DNA of 64,000 bases from Ignavibacteriales bacterium (GCA_026390815.1 JAPLFH010000016.1:60509-124508); one strand, 5' to 3'. Shown: positions 52,671-62,742, numbered from the stretch's first letter. The notes: generated by a model not told the origin, from the sequence alone. Translations and numbers: made by a program.

Positions 52671-54428
52671 TTAAAAAATGTTATTTGAATGTATAATAGA
52701 ATTTGTCTCGCAGAATTTACCAATCTTTTGTGTGACCTCTTCCATCATTGTGCAATGCAAACAATCTTCTGCAAGTAACCTGGCTTTTTCAAAACTGATA
52801 CTGCGAATAATTTTTTTGATGTAAGGAATAGCAGCCGGAGAAACGCTTACAGAATCCAAACCCATTCCGACTAGAAGCGGTATAGCAAAAGTATTTGCAG
52901 CCATTTCACCACACATGCTTATCAACGCATTATTTTCCTTTGCTGCTTTAATTATATTGTGGATGGTTCTAATAACAGCAGGATGAAATTCCTGGTAGTG
53001 AGAAGAGACAATTTCGTTACCTCTATCAACAGCAAGAAGAAACTGAATTAAATCATTGGTTCCTATACTTACAAAATCAACTTCACGCGCAAATTCCTTT
53101 GCAAGTACAGCAGCAGATGGAACTTCAATCATAATACCAATTTTAATATGGTTATCGAATTTTATTTTGTGCGATTTTAATTCATCTTTACAAGATTGGA
53201 GAATTTGCTTGGAATTTTTTAATTCATATAATGATGAAACCATTGGAAGCATAAACTTGATATTCTTATGTATGGAAGCTCGCAGAACGGCTTTTATCTG
53301 ACTCCTGAAGATTTCCATGTTGTCCAATAAAAACCGAATTCCTCTCCAGCCAAGAAAAGGATTTGGCTCTTTAATATCGTGTGGTAAAAACTTATCGCCT
53401 CCAACATCAAAAGCACGAATGATTACATACTCAGGATAAGCTTTCTCAGCAATCTCAGAATATACTTTAAATTGCTCTTCTTCATCAGGAAAAGTATCGA
53501 TATCGCCAAAAATTTGTTCAGTCCTTAATAATCCAATTCCTCTTGCACCATTTTGTATCAGGATTTCAATTTCTTCCGGAACATCTATATTGCCGCGTAA
53601 AATTATTTCCCTGCCATCAGTTGTTATTGCCGGTTCATCCCTCAGCAGTGTCAATTCTTTGTCGTATTGATTTAGTCTTTCCAGCTTTTGCTGGTAAAAC
53701 TTTAATTGTTCTTCATCTGGTTTTAGAATTGCAACGCCATGGAAACCATCAATAATTACTAAATCATCTGTTTTAATTCTTTTAGTTGCTTCGTGTGTAC
53801 CAACTATTGCCGGTATTTTTAAGGAACGTGCAACTATTGCTGCGTGAGAGGTCAATCCACCAAAATCAGTTATAAATCCTTTTACATCACTTTTTGAAAA
53901 GAGAAGCGTATCTGCCGGCGTAAGATTAGAAGTAATTACAACTACTTCACCGGTAATTTTCGATTTCAATTTTTTTTTCTGGATATTTCTGATGATTCTA
54001 TTTTTAATATCTTCGATGTCGTGCGAACGTTCTTTCATATATGATTCATCGGATGCATTCATCAGATCTATATATTTAGAAATCTCACTATTAACAATAA
54101 ACTCCGGAAGTCTTTTCTCAGCTTCGATTCTATTTACAATAGTTTCAATAAGAATTGGATCGTCAAGGATCATAATCTGAGCTTCGAAAATTGCTGCGCG
54201 TTTCTCTCCCATTTTCTCATTTGCAATGTCTAATATTTTCCGCAATTCATATTTGGATCTTTCCAGCGCTTCAAATAAAATCTTTTTGGCATCTTCAGTA
54301 TTATCAACAACGGCATCTATTATTTCAAGTTTTTCTTTTGAATATAGATGTGCACGGGCTATTGCAATACCTGGTGCGGCGGCAATTCCCATTATTGTAT
54401 TTATTTCAATTTGTTTTAAATCGTTCAC
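52671..54428 (-). CDS. ptsI: Phosphoenolpyruvate-protein phosphotransferase (PTS enzyme I)
   Basis: The 585-residue full-length enzyme I has the N-terminal swivelling domain with the phosphorylated His in GGLTSHAAIVARSLKIPAIVG (about residue 195). The PEP-binding barrel follows with ARGIGLLRTEQIF, FDVGGDKFLPH, NPFLGWRGIRFLL and the catalytic-Cys-containing loop ISMCGEMAAN. It transfers phosphate from PEP to HPr. The gene overlaps ptsH by 4 nt (ATGA). No sugar-specific enzyme II is present in the window, so the system may be regulatory here (inference). Confidence 0.96.
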   Translation of the reverse strand: MNDLKQIEINTIMGIAAAPGIAIARAHLYSKEKLEIIDAVVDNTEDAKKILFEALERSKYELRKILDIANEKMGEKRAAIFEAQIMILDDPILIETIVNRIEAEKRLPEFIVNSEISKYIDLMNASDESYMKERSHDIEDIKNRIIRNIQKKKLKSKITGEVVVITSNLTPADTLLFSKSDVKGFITDFGGLTSHAAIVARSLKIPAIVGTHEATKRIKTDDLVIIDGFHGVAILKPDEEQLKFYQQKLERLNQYDKELTLLRDEPAITTDGREIILRGNIDVPEEIEILIQNGARGIGLLRTEQIFGDIDTFPDEEEQFKVYSEIAEKAYPEYVIIRAFDVGGDKFLPHDIKEPNPFLGWRGIRFLLDNMEIFRSQIKAVLRASIHKNIKFMLPMVSSLYELKNSKQILQSCKDELKSHKIKFDNHIKIGIMIEVPSAAVLAKEFAREVDFVSIGTNDLIQFLLAVDRGNEIVSSHYQEFHPAVIRTIHNIIKAAKENNALISMCGEMAANTFAIPLLVGMGLDSVSVSPAAIPYIKKIIRSISFEKARLLAEDCLHCTMMEEVTQKIGKFCETNSIIHSNNIF

Positions 54429-54694
54429 AGCTCGTCAAATCCTCTATTAAAATAATTAATAATTTCTTCTGAGGCTTGTGCTTCGTCTGGACCATCAAAT
54501 GTAAGAGTTATTTCTGAACCTTTTTCTGCCGCAAGTGTCATAACTCCAATTATACTTTTTCCATTTATATGCAAACCATCTTTTTCCAAATAGAATTCTG
54601 ATTTATACCTGGCAGCTAATTTTACAATTGTTGCTGCGGGACGAGTGTGTAAACCCGCATTGTTAATTATTTTTATGGTTCTTTCAATCATCAT
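54425..54694 (-). CDS. ptsH: HPr family phosphocarrier protein
   Basis: The 89-residue protein has NNAGLHTRPAATIVKLA with the phosphorylated His16, and NGKSIIGVMTLAAEKGSE with Ser47, equivalent to the regulatory Ser46. It shuttles phosphate between enzyme I and its targets. The conserved serine suggests possible control by HPr kinase, which is not found in this window. Its start overlaps the polyprenyl synthase stop, and its stop overlaps the enzyme I start, each by 4 nt. Confidence 0.95.
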   Translation of the reverse strand: MMIERTIKIINNAGLHTRPAATIVKLAARYKSEFYLEKDGLHINGKSIIGVMTLAAEKGSEITLTFDGPDEAQASEEIINYFNRGFDEL

Positions 54695-55686
54695 TTGTTT
54701 CTTTTAATCAATAAATGTGTAATCCAAGTTAGCATTTCTTTGTCTTTAATTGAAGGAATAAATTTAAGTTCACTTAATGCTTTAGAGGAATATTTTATGA
54801 TTTCTTTCTTTGCATCCTCCATTACACCAAGTTGCAGATAAATCTCTTTGAACTTACCAACCTCTTTCCTTTGTACTCCTTTGTTTTTTATAACAGATTG
54901 AAGTTCCTTTAGTGTATTTCCTTTTGCTTTTTCTAAGGCTCTAAGAAATAAAAATGTTTTTTTACCTTCAACAATATCGCCTCCAATAATTTTGCCGAAT
55001 TCATTTTCATCACCAGCAATATCCAATAAATCATCCTGGATTTGAAAAGCGATTCCTAAATATTTTCCATAATTGGAAAGTGCTTTAATCTTAGCAGAAT
55101 CTCCGCCACACAACTGAACGCCAAGGGAACAACAAGTTTCCAATAATGCTGCTGTTTTCTTTTCAATCATTATAATATAATCTTTAATAGACACATTGGA
55201 ACGAGTCTCAAATTCTTTATCGAGACTTTGTCCTTCACAAACCTGAATTACGCCATTGGTGAAAGTACTAACAACAGATTTGAAATTAATAGAACAATCC
55301 TTTAACAAAAAAGAATAAGCAACAGCAATCAGGTTATCACCTGTAAGAATTGCCGTACTTAAATCATATTTTTTATGAAGCGTAAGTCTTCCTCTTCGCA
55401 TATTAGAATTATCCATAATATCATCATGCACAAGAGAAAAGTTATGAAGCAATTCAACAGCAATGGCTGCATTGTACACATCCGAATATCTTCCACCGAC
55501 AGCTTTTGCAGAAAAGAGTACCAGCATTGGTCTTAATCTTTTTCCACCACTTTTAACAATATAAGAACAAGGTTCGTATAATGATTCGGGAAGTTTATTA
55601 TTAAAAATATTTTCAATCTTTGCTTCAACAATTTTTCTTTGCTTTTCAAAAAGATCTGAGCAATATTTTTCCGTATCATGATTCAA
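54691..55686 (-). CDS. Polyprenyl (geranylgeranyl/farnesyl-type) diphosphate synthase
   Basis: The start is set at a TTG (55686) because AGAGGAG lies about 7 nt upstream and the TTGA overlaps the fni stop. A longer open frame reaches 55743 but has no such site. The protein (about 331 residues) has SGGKRLRPMLVL, the first Asp-rich motif LVHDDIMDNSNMRRG, and the second, QIQDDLLDIAGDE; these bind Mg-diphosphate in trans-isoprenyl diphosphate synthases. It condenses isopentenyl-PP onto allylic diphosphates. Chain length cannot be fixed by eye. It is immediately downstream of the isomerase that supplies the allylic substrate. Confidence 0.92.
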   Translation of the reverse strand: MNHDTEKYCSDLFEKQRKIVEAKIENIFNNKLPESLYEPCSYIVKSGGKRLRPMLVLFSAKAVGGRYSDVYNAAIAVELLHNFSLVHDDIMDNSNMRRGRLTLHKKYDLSTAILTGDNLIAVAYSFLLKDCSINFKSVVSTFTNGVIQVCEGQSLDKEFETRSNVSIKDYIIMIEKKTAALLETCCSLGVQLCGGDSAKIKALSNYGKYLGIAFQIQDDLLDIAGDENEFGKIIGGDIVEGKKTFLFLRALEKAKGNTLKELQSVIKNKGVQRKEVGKFKEIYLQLGVMEDAKKEIIKYSSKALSELKFIPSIKDKEMLTWITHLLIKRNK

Positions 55687-56729
55687 TATAACTCCTCTTT
55701 TTTTATCAGCTTTTGCTTTTTGAATTGATCGACAGTTGAACAACCAGTTAGGAACATGATTTTTTTAACAGTATCAAACCAACCAGCTATCAATTTTTCA
55801 ACACCTTCAATATTATTTTTATCCAGCTCTTGTAAAATGATTCTTGCGGAGGCAGTTATGTCGGCTCCTAACACCATTGCTTTGGCAATATCAAATCCAT
55901 TAAAAATTCCACCCGAACCAATTAATAAAAAGTTATTTTTTGATTTTAATTGGTTTACAGTTCTTAAACAATAGGAAGTTGGTAATCCCCAATCCCAAAA
56001 AATGTTGTTTTTGTTTTCTTTACTTCTAAGAATTTCCACACCAGCCCAACTTGTACCACCTGCTCCAGCAACATCAATACCTTTTACTCCAACATTCAAT
56101 AAATCAAATGCTGCTCGTTTACTAATTCCTGATCCAACTTCCTTGACAATTATTGGAATATCAATTTTCCCGCAAATCTTATCTAACATATTTAGCAAGT
56201 TTTTGAAATTTGGTTCTCCATTTTTTTGTAGTAATTCCTGTAAAGGATTAACATGAACTACAAAAGCATCAGCTTGTATTAAATCAATTAAATATTTTAT
56301 TTGCTCAACCGATTTAGGACCACATACCTGTGCAGCTCCAATATTACCAAGGATAGGAATGTTGGGTGCGTGCTTTCTGATAACTTTATACGATTTATGA
56401 TAAAGTTTATTTTCTAATGCCTGCCTCTGACTACCAACTCCCAGCAGGATTTGCAAACTATTTGCCGCTATTGCTAATTTTTCATTAATATTTTCAGCTT
56501 CTGGAGTTCCTCCGGTCATGCAAGAAATTAAGAATGGTAACTTTATTTTCTTGTGAAAGAATTTAGTACCGAAATCAATTTTTTTTATATCAACTTCTGT
56601 AATTGCATAATGCTCAAAATCGTATTTATCAAATCCATTTGATTTTTCTTTAAAAGCAACTTTATCTGTTAAAGATAATTCGATGTGTTCTTTCTTTCTC
56701 AGCGAAATATTTTCCGGAGAATAAATCAT
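55683..56729 (-). CDS. fni: Type 2 isopentenyl-diphosphate delta-isomerase
   Basis: The 348-residue FMN-dependent isomerase has LRKKEHIELSLTDKVAF (N-terminal signature), FLISCMTGGTPEAENIN, LGVGSQRQALEN, ILGNIGAAQVCG and VHVNPLQELLQKNGEPNFKN. The flavin/phosphate-binding loops are KEVGSGISKRAA, VAGAGGTSWAGVE and LIGSGGIFNGFDIAKAMVLGA. It interconverts IPP and DMAPP using reduced FMN. It heads the fni-polyprenyl synthase-ptsH-ptsI run, all linked by 4-nt overlaps. Confidence 0.95.
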   Translation of the reverse strand: MIYSPENISLRKKEHIELSLTDKVAFKEKSNGFDKYDFEHYAITEVDIKKIDFGTKFFHKKIKLPFLISCMTGGTPEAENINEKLAIAANSLQILLGVGSQRQALENKLYHKSYKVIRKHAPNIPILGNIGAAQVCGPKSVEQIKYLIDLIQADAFVVHVNPLQELLQKNGEPNFKNLLNMLDKICGKIDIPIIVKEVGSGISKRAAFDLLNVGVKGIDVAGAGGTSWAGVEILRSKENKNNIFWDWGLPTSYCLRTVNQLKSKNNFLLIGSGGIFNGFDIAKAMVLGADITASARIILQELDKNNIEGVEKLIAGWFDTVKKIMFLTGCSTVDQFKKQKLIKKEELY

Positions 56730-56861
56730 AGATAGTTGTTTATAATAATTTTATATAGAAAATATCAAAATTAAACGATAAAATCTTTACTTGAAGGCTT
56801 ATAAAAATAAATTATGTATTAACACAATAGAAATGTCAGTATATAAAACTCTTTAGAAATG

Positions 56862-58709
56862 TCATATAAAACGTTTGTAATCAGTTGGATTAAAATAAAC
56901 ACTATTTACTTTTATTTCTTTGCGAAGTGAATTAGTTAAAAATATTTCATCAGCAGAAATAATGTCATCTAATTTCAAAATTGTTTCTTTTATGTCTTTT
57001 CGCTTTTTAATAAGATTATTCCGATATACACCGGGCAGCAAACCACAATTTATTGAAGGTGTAAACCATTTATTCTTTTTTCTTAAAAAAACATTTGTTC
57101 TTGTTCCTTCTGTAAGTTCATTTTTCTCATTCAGGAACAAAACTTCATCAAAACCATTCGGAGAATGATGTAAGCTCTCCTGTTCATAAAGTAATCTATT
57201 TGTTGTCTTAAAGTATTGAAATCGATTTTGCGATGAAACTTTTGCGGAAGATATTATTATCTTAAAATTATCTTTTATATAATTCAACTCAGAAATTTCA
57301 ATTCGATAATTACCCCATTTATTAAGAATAATTTTTAGTCTGTAATTTTTTTGTACTGATAGATCTTTTATTTGTGAATTGATTTCATTAATAATTTTTC
57401 TCTTCTCAAACACAAATAAAAAGTAAGATGCGGATGACTGAAGCCTATTCAAATGATCGGTAATCAAAAAAGGTTTGCCATTTTCAATTAAGATTGTTTC
57501 AAATAGTTCAAATTGTTTTTGCGGCTTTGTAAGGAAATTTCCTTTTAGGAGAAGTTCATCATATTCATTTTGTGGATTAGAATCTGCAACAATACCACTT
57601 CCTAAACCTATCTCTCCTTTTTTTGTTGAATTGTCTAAAACAATAGTTCTGATTGCCACATTAAAAACCGTATTAGATTTTGTTACAAGACCAATCATCC
57701 CAGTGTAAATTCCACGTTGTTCCTTTTCGAGCTTATTAATAATTTCCATCGTTTTTATTTTTGGGGCACCCGTTACGGAACCGCAAGGAAAAAGGTTTTT
57801 AATGATATCAGACAAACAAATATTCTCACGAATTCTCCCTCTAATTCTTGAAGTCATTTGAAAAAGAGTTTCATATTTTTCAATATTAAATAGTTCATCA
57901 ACCTTTACACTTCCGAATTCACAAATTTTCCCCATATCATTCCTGAGCAAATCGACTATCATTATATTTTCAGCATTATCTTTTGAGCTCATCTTCAGCA
58001 TTTTTCGTTTTGCTTTATCATCCTGTAAATTAATTCCTCTTGAAATTGTTCCTTTCATTGGCTTTGTAATCAGTTCGCCATGGTTCAAGTGAAAAAAAAG
58101 CTCGGGCGATAATGAGATTATTATTTTTTCACCATTATTTATAAATGCTGAATATTCTGCAGACTGGTTGAAAATTAAATTAATAAACAAATCAACTGGA
58201 TCACCTGTAAACGTAAATTTTCCTTTAACTGTATAATTAACCTGGTATGTATCGCCAATTGTTATAGAATTTAATATAGATCGGACATTTTGCGAATATA
58301 AGTTTTTACTTGTATTCAATCTAAAATTTCTGATGGCATTATCTTCTGTATTGTTCGTTTTAATATCACTAAAATCAATATCGGAAGTGTTATATGTTTT
58401 GAGATTATTTTTATCAAACAGAAAAAATTGAAGTAGTTTGTTGTTCTGTTGTTTAGGTAAAAGTTTTGTCAATCGTTTTTCAAAAAGATAGCCTGTTTCG
58501 TAAGGAATAAGTCCGTATCCTAAAAATCCCTTCTTGATCATATCATCAATACGGTTCAAAGAAGCTTCTATATCATTTACGTTATGTGTTTCAACTACTT
58601 GCTCAGGCTGAAGAAACAAATAAGATTTTTTTTTGTAATATTTTGCTGTATAAAAAAAAGCAGAATGTCGGTTGTCGATTACAAAATTTAGAATATCTTT
58701 TATTTTCAT
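56862..58709 (-). CDS. pabB: Fused aminodeoxychorismate synthase component I and aminodeoxychorismate lyase (PabB-PabC)
   Basis: The 615-residue protein has a chorismate-binding domain (about 100-375): FTGDPVDLFINLIFNQSAEYSAFI, LITKPMKGTISRG, MIVDLLRNDMGKICEFGSV, FPCGSVTGAPKIKTMEIINKLE and GEIGLGSGIVADS. A class IV aminotransferase domain follows (about 395-615: FETILIENGKPFLITDHLNRL, NELTEGTRTNVF, GLLPGVYRN). Such fusions make 4-aminobenzoate for folate, turning chorismate into aminodeoxychorismate and then cleaving it. A separate PabA-type glutaminase is not in the window. The gene is monocistronic. Confidence 0.92.
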   Translation of the reverse strand: MKIKDILNFVIDNRHSAFFYTAKYYKKKSYLFLQPEQVVETHNVNDIEASLNRIDDMIKKGFLGYGLIPYETGYLFEKRLTKLLPKQQNNKLLQFFLFDKNNLKTYNTSDIDFSDIKTNNTEDNAIRNFRLNTSKNLYSQNVRSILNSITIGDTYQVNYTVKGKFTFTGDPVDLFINLIFNQSAEYSAFINNGEKIIISLSPELFFHLNHGELITKPMKGTISRGINLQDDKAKRKMLKMSSKDNAENIMIVDLLRNDMGKICEFGSVKVDELFNIEKYETLFQMTSRIRGRIRENICLSDIIKNLFPCGSVTGAPKIKTMEIINKLEKEQRGIYTGMIGLVTKSNTVFNVAIRTIVLDNSTKKGEIGLGSGIVADSNPQNEYDELLLKGNFLTKPQKQFELFETILIENGKPFLITDHLNRLQSSASYFLFVFEKRKIINEINSQIKDLSVQKNYRLKIILNKWGNYRIEISELNYIKDNFKIIISSAKVSSQNRFQYFKTTNRLLYEQESLHHSPNGFDEVLFLNEKNELTEGTRTNVFLRKKNKWFTPSINCGLLPGVYRNNLIKKRKDIKETILKLDDIISADEIFLTNSLRKEIKVNSVYFNPTDYKRFI

Positions 58710-58872
58710 AAAAATGATTCAAACCTGTTGGTTATTAAAATATACATAAATATTTTTAGTCATATTTTTATTAAAAGTATTTTAAATTGCCATAGGCAAT
58801 AAAATTAATTAGTAGCTGGAATTAATAAATTAATTTTTATTCTTAGTTTTTATAATTACAAGGATTAAAAAT

Positions 58873-60189
58873 ATGGAAAAACCTCGTTTAAATTTCTGGC
58901 AAATTTGGAATATGAGTTTCGGATTTCTAGGGATTCAATTTGGTTTTGCGTTGCAAAATGCAAACGTTAGCAGAATTTTCGAAACACTTGGAGCAAGCAT
59001 TGATTCAATTCCAATCCTGTGGATTGCTGCTCCAACAACCGGACTTATCGTTCAGCCAATTATTGGATATATGAGTGATAAAACCTGGGGAAGACTTGGA
59101 AGAAGAAGACCATATTTTTTAACAGGAGCTATTCTTGCATCGCTTGCTTTAATAGTTATGCCTAATTCGCCAGTGCTTTGGGTTGCAGCAGGAATGCTCT
59201 GGATTATGGATGCTTCCATAAATATTTCAATGGAACCATTCAGAGCTTTAGTCGCAGACCTACTACCGTCACAGCAACGGACAACTGGTTTTGCAGTTCA
59301 AAGTTTTTTTATTGGAATTGGAGCAATTGTTGCCTCAGCACTTCCCTACATTTTTACAAATATTTTTGGAATAAGCAATACCGCACCACATGGGAAAATT
59401 CCTCCTTCAGTAGTATACTCTTTTTATATTGGCGCTATTGCTTTCTTTGGTGCTGTAGGTTGGACTGTTTTCAGAACAAAAGAATACCCACCTGAAAATT
59501 TAGAAGAGTTTAATCGATTAAAGAAAGATAAAATTGGATTTGTACAAGCGTTTAAAGAAATACTAGAAAATTTTGTAAAAATGCCAAGAACAATGATTGA
59601 GCTTGCATTCGTTCAATTCTTTTCCTGGTTTGCATTATTTGCAATGTGGATTTATACAACGTCCGCCGTAACCCATCATATTTATGGAACAACAGATGTA
59701 ACATCAGCAGCATTTAATGAAGGTGCTAATTGGGTTGGTGTGTTGTTTTCTGTTTATAATGGGTTTGCTGCTGTTACTGCATTTATTCTGCCATGGCTTG
59801 CTAAAAGAACCAGCAGAAAGACTGTTCACATGATTAGTCTTGTTGCTGGTGGATTGGGGTTAGCTTCTTTTTATGTTATTAAAAATCCTCAATTATTAAT
59901 TCTTTCTGAAATTGGAATTGGTTTAGCGTGGGCATCAATTCTATCAATGCCATATGCAATATTAGCTGGAGCCATTCCATCACAAAAGATGGGTGTTTAT
60001 ATGGGAATTTTTAATTTCTTTATAGTTATTCCACAAATTACTGCCGCTGCGGTTCTTGGATTTATTGTAAGAAACCTTTTTGCCAACGAGGCAATTTATG
60101 CCTTACTTATTGGCGGTGCATCCTTATTTGTTGCAGCATTGTTAGTCCTTTTAGTTAACGATGTTGATGAGGTAAAAGAAAGAAGATAA
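58873..60189 (+). CDS. MFS transporter, sugar-type (GPH/SLC45-like)
   Basis: The 438-residue protein has about 12 transmembrane segments. The loop between helices 2 and 3 reads GYMSDKTWGRLGRRRPYFLTGA, the hallmark of glycoside-pentoside-hexuronide and sucrose-type transporters. It also has SINISMEPFRALVADLLPSQQRTTGFAVQS, typical of the maltose/sucrose-like branch. It should move a sugar or glycoside with a cation across the inner membrane. An A/G-rich ribosome site (ACAAGGA) lies about 10 nt before the ATG. Isolated, with no sugar enzyme beside it. Confidence 0.9.
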   Translation: MEKPRLNFWQIWNMSFGFLGIQFGFALQNANVSRIFETLGASIDSIPILWIAAPTTGLIVQPIIGYMSDKTWGRLGRRRPYFLTGAILASLALIVMPNSPVLWVAAGMLWIMDASINISMEPFRALVADLLPSQQRTTGFAVQSFFIGIGAIVASALPYIFTNIFGISNTAPHGKIPPSVVYSFYIGAIAFFGAVGWTVFRTKEYPPENLEEFNRLKKDKIGFVQAFKEILENFVKMPRTMIELAFVQFFSWFALFAMWIYTTSAVTHHIYGTTDVTSAAFNEGANWVGVLFSVYNGFAAVTAFILPWLAKRTSRKTVHMISLVAGGLGLASFYVIKNPQLLILSEIGIGLAWASILSMPYAILAGAIPSQKMGVYMGIFNFFIVIPQITAAAVLGFIVRNLFANEAIYALLIGGASLFVAALLVLLVNDVDEVKERR

Positions 60190-60296
60190 AAACTTGTCGT
60201 TAATTAAATATCAAGGGAAACAACGTTAGCTAATGTTTTATCAAACATAAGAGTGATATTTAGAACGATTATTTATTTACCGTCTTACGTTTGGCA

Positions 60297-60515
60297 CTAC
60301 AATAGATTTATATTTGACATTCCATTTTTTATTCTCAAGTATTTTGAGCTAAGATTTATATTTCCATTATCAATATCAAAAACCTCAACTTCAAATTTTT
60401 TTTCCTGTTTATCCTTAATTGAATTTTCAATTTGTTCTTTTATTCTTTTTGAAATTGCTTTTACATCTGTGCTGCAGAAACTTCCTGTTGTAGTGGACAA
60501 TTTTATTATCTTCAT
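60297..60515 (-). CDS. Small protein of unknown function (72 residues)
   Basis: The chosen ATG (60515) has AAGGA 6 nt upstream; an ATG 15 nt earlier lacks one. The product starts MKIIKLSTTTGSFCSTDVKA and has a charged helical middle (KRIKEQIENSIKDKQEKKFE) and a beta-like C-terminus. No family is recognised. The plus-strand frame over it is hydrophobic by chance. Confidence 0.5.
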   Translation of the reverse strand: MKIIKLSTTTGSFCSTDVKAISKRIKEQIENSIKDKQEKKFEVEVFDIDNGNINLSSKYLRIKNGMSNINLL

Positions 60516-60643
60516 TTTAGTTTCCTTCATTTGTACAAGTTGTAAACTTCTTTAATAATTAGAATTATTAAATCATTTGTCAAGGTGAATTTATCTCAAG
60601 GAAAAATTTTGTGAGGAGTAACAAATTGAGAATGGTAAAATAT

Positions 60644-60666
60644 GCCGCCTTTAATAAAAAGGCGGC
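60644..60666 (-). terminator. Hairpin terminator after the Yip1-like gene
   Basis: GCCGCCTTT, loop AATAA, AAAGGCGGC: a perfect 9-bp GC-rich stem 9 nt past the stop codon. The following minus-strand sequence ATATTTTACC is a weak U-tract. Confidence 0.65.
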
Positions 60667-60674
60667 AATTAATA

Positions 60675-61268
60675 TCAATAATAACGGGAAGACATCAATC
60701 CGGCAAATGCAACAGCGCTTACAATAATTCCAATTATAATATAGATTACAATTGTAACAGCTAATGTTACTAAAAAATAACCAACCATTTTATCCTTAGG
60801 AACATCTTTAACTTTCTGTAAGCCCATATACATTAAAACTAACGAATAGATGCTTGCAAGTGTAACCAGTATACCTAATGATGGTATAACATTAAGAATT
60901 CCTGCTACCCAGGTTGGTGTATATGCAAAGACAACTACTTTTAAGGAAGCTACCATATCTTTAGTTGAACCAAAAGATGGGGCGAGTGTATCAACAACTA
61001 AGGCAGTAATATAAACTCCAACCAAAGATAAAACATATGTTAATACAGCCCACAAAATTCCCGAAGCAACAGGAACATGATAACTAATGAATCCAAGAGA
61101 AATACCGAATAAACTAAAACCTATAAATCCCGCAACTGCCGAAATTGCTGCAAGAATGACGGCATACTTAAGAAACATCTCCGCTACCGAACTACTTTCT
61201 TGTTTTATTACTTCCCACTCATTTGCAGGTGAAATAATAATGTTTTTTGCCCGTAGAACAAGATTCAT
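60675..61268 (-). CDS. Yip1 family membrane protein
   Basis: The 197-residue protein starts MNLVLRAKNIIISPANEWEV, the soluble N-terminal signature of bacterial Yip1/YIF1-like proteins. Five hydrophobic segments follow, including AVILAAISAVAGFIGFSLFG and LVTLAVTIVIYIIIGIIVSA. Function in bacteria is not defined. A good ribosome site (GGAGGA) lies just upstream of the ATG. Confidence 0.83.
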   Translation of the reverse strand: MNLVLRAKNIIISPANEWEVIKQESSSVAEMFLKYAVILAAISAVAGFIGFSLFGISLGFISYHVPVASGILWAVLTYVLSLVGVYITALVVDTLAPSFGSTKDMVASLKVVVFAYTPTWVAGILNVIPSLGILVTLASIYSLVLMYMGLQKVKDVPKDKMVGYFLVTLAVTIVIYIIIGIIVSAVAFAGLMSSRYY

Positions 61269-61558
61269 TTTTCCTCCTTTGATTTATGAACAAGAAAATG
61301 TTTATTAGACTAAAGAATTTTTGTTGCCGTAAATATTTATTCCAACTCTTAAATGAAATGGCAGAGGCAACGTAGAAAATTTTTTCTATATAATCAATTA
61401 AATTATGCTTTAATTAAAAGAAAAATGGAAAAGCAAGTTTGTTGTTTAAATGGGTTATTTACCTAAGAAAACCGTGATGGAAAAAATTTTACAAACTTTG
61501 ATGGTTGTGAAATCTTATTACTTCTTCAAAAAGTGTGTAAATTGTAAGTTTTATGTTT

Positions 61559-61646
<88 letters not shown>

Positions 61647-61748
61647 AAAAAAGTCGTACAAAATATATAAAGAAATTGAATAAGTTAAAAATTCTTACTC
61701 TACTTCATTTATTTTTTTTATCTTTAATTACACAGTTTTCAATATTAA

Positions 61749-62513
61749 ATGCGTCAACTTTATTATTATACTATTTTAAAATCAATATTTGTGGTTATTT
61801 CTGCAATTATTGGGGCAGTTTCTACCTTTTCCATAAAAATTGACCACCATAAGTTATGTTCGTTAATAAGTTTATCAGCCGGAGCTTTACTTGGTGCTGC
61901 GGCTTTTGCAATTCTACCGGAAGCAGTTGTAGGATTAAATATTTTGGAAATTATTTTAAGTTTAATCTCCGGTTATTTTGTTTTTTGGTTGATAAGCAAG
62001 TACTATTTCCATGTTTGTCCCGCTTGTTCCGCAAGTCATTTTGATGAACAGACTACCAAAAAATTTTCAGAGATTGCATTTGTAATGATGACGGCGCTTG
62101 CCTTTCACTCTTTTTTTGATGGAATTGCTTTAACCATTCATGGGAATGCTGTAATTTTTGAAAATAACTCAATCTTTTTAGCAATTCTAATTCATAAATT
62201 TCCAGAAGGATTAGCCCTGGCTTCTTTAATGTTAGGTGCAAATTATCCAAAGAAAAAAATAATTCTAAATGTAATTTTTGTTGAACTGACTACTGTTGTG
62301 GGAGCTTTAATTGGAATTTTTCTGGTCGGGATGAATATTACTGATTTGGTATTTGGAGTAATAATGGCGCATATTGCAGGCGGATTTGTTTATCTTGCAT
62401 TCCATGCTATACTCGGCGAAATGTTAAAACACCATACTAAATTAGTGATAACTTACTTTTCACTTGGTATGATATTGATATTAGTTACAAGATTATTGAC
62501 TAATGCATTATAA
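61749..62513 (+). CDS. ZIP family metal cation transporter
   Basis: The 254-residue protein has about 8 hydrophobic segments. The two metal-binding helices are visible: ALAFHSFFDGIAL (helix 4) and LIHKFPEGLALASLML (helix 5, the H-x-x-P-E-G signature). A Cys/His-containing cytoplasmic loop (FHVCPACSASHFDEQ, about 88-102) lies between helices and could bind metal. It should import Zn, Fe or related divalent ions. It sits between two tRNA-Ser genes of opposite orientation. Confidence 0.9.
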   Translation: MRQLYYYTILKSIFVVISAIIGAVSTFSIKIDHHKLCSLISLSAGALLGAAAFAILPEAVVGLNILEIILSLISGYFVFWLISKYYFHVCPACSASHFDEQTTKKFSEIAFVMMTALAFHSFFDGIALTIHGNAVIFENNSIFLAILIHKFPEGLALASLMLGANYPKKKIILNVIFVELTTVVGALIGIFLVGMNITDLVFGVIMAHIAGGFVYLAFHAILGEMLKHHTKLVITYFSLGMILILVTRLLTNAL

Positions 62514-62557
62514 ATGTTATTTTGTTATTTGTATTTTTGAATGAGAAAAATTAGGTT

Positions 62558-62644
62558 GGAAAGGTGGCAGAGTGGTTGAATGCGGCAGTCTCGAAAACTG
62601 TTGTACCGGTTACGGTACCGGGGGTTCGAATCCCCCCCTTTCCG
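62558..62644 (+). tRNA. tRNA-Ser (CGA anticodon)
   Basis: Acceptor GGAAAGG/CCTTTCC (perfect), anticodon loop CTCGAAA between CAGT and ACTG (anticodon CGA), variable arm GTACCG-GTTA-CGGTAC, and T-arm GGGGG-TTCGAAT-CCCCC. Discriminator G; no CCA encoded. An integrase remnant lies about 100 nt downstream. Confidence 0.95.
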
Positions 62645-62742
62645 CTTTATTTCTATAACTACTTTATTGGAATCAGTTAATATTTTAATGAGTGCCAAAA
62701 ACGTGACAATTTTTATACGAGTTTTAGGGAATTACTGGGATT

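Noticed and set aside
60253..60555. 100-codon hydrophobic frame on the plus strand
   Set aside because: The minus-strand frame has a ribosome site and balanced composition; this one is its A/T-rich shadow.
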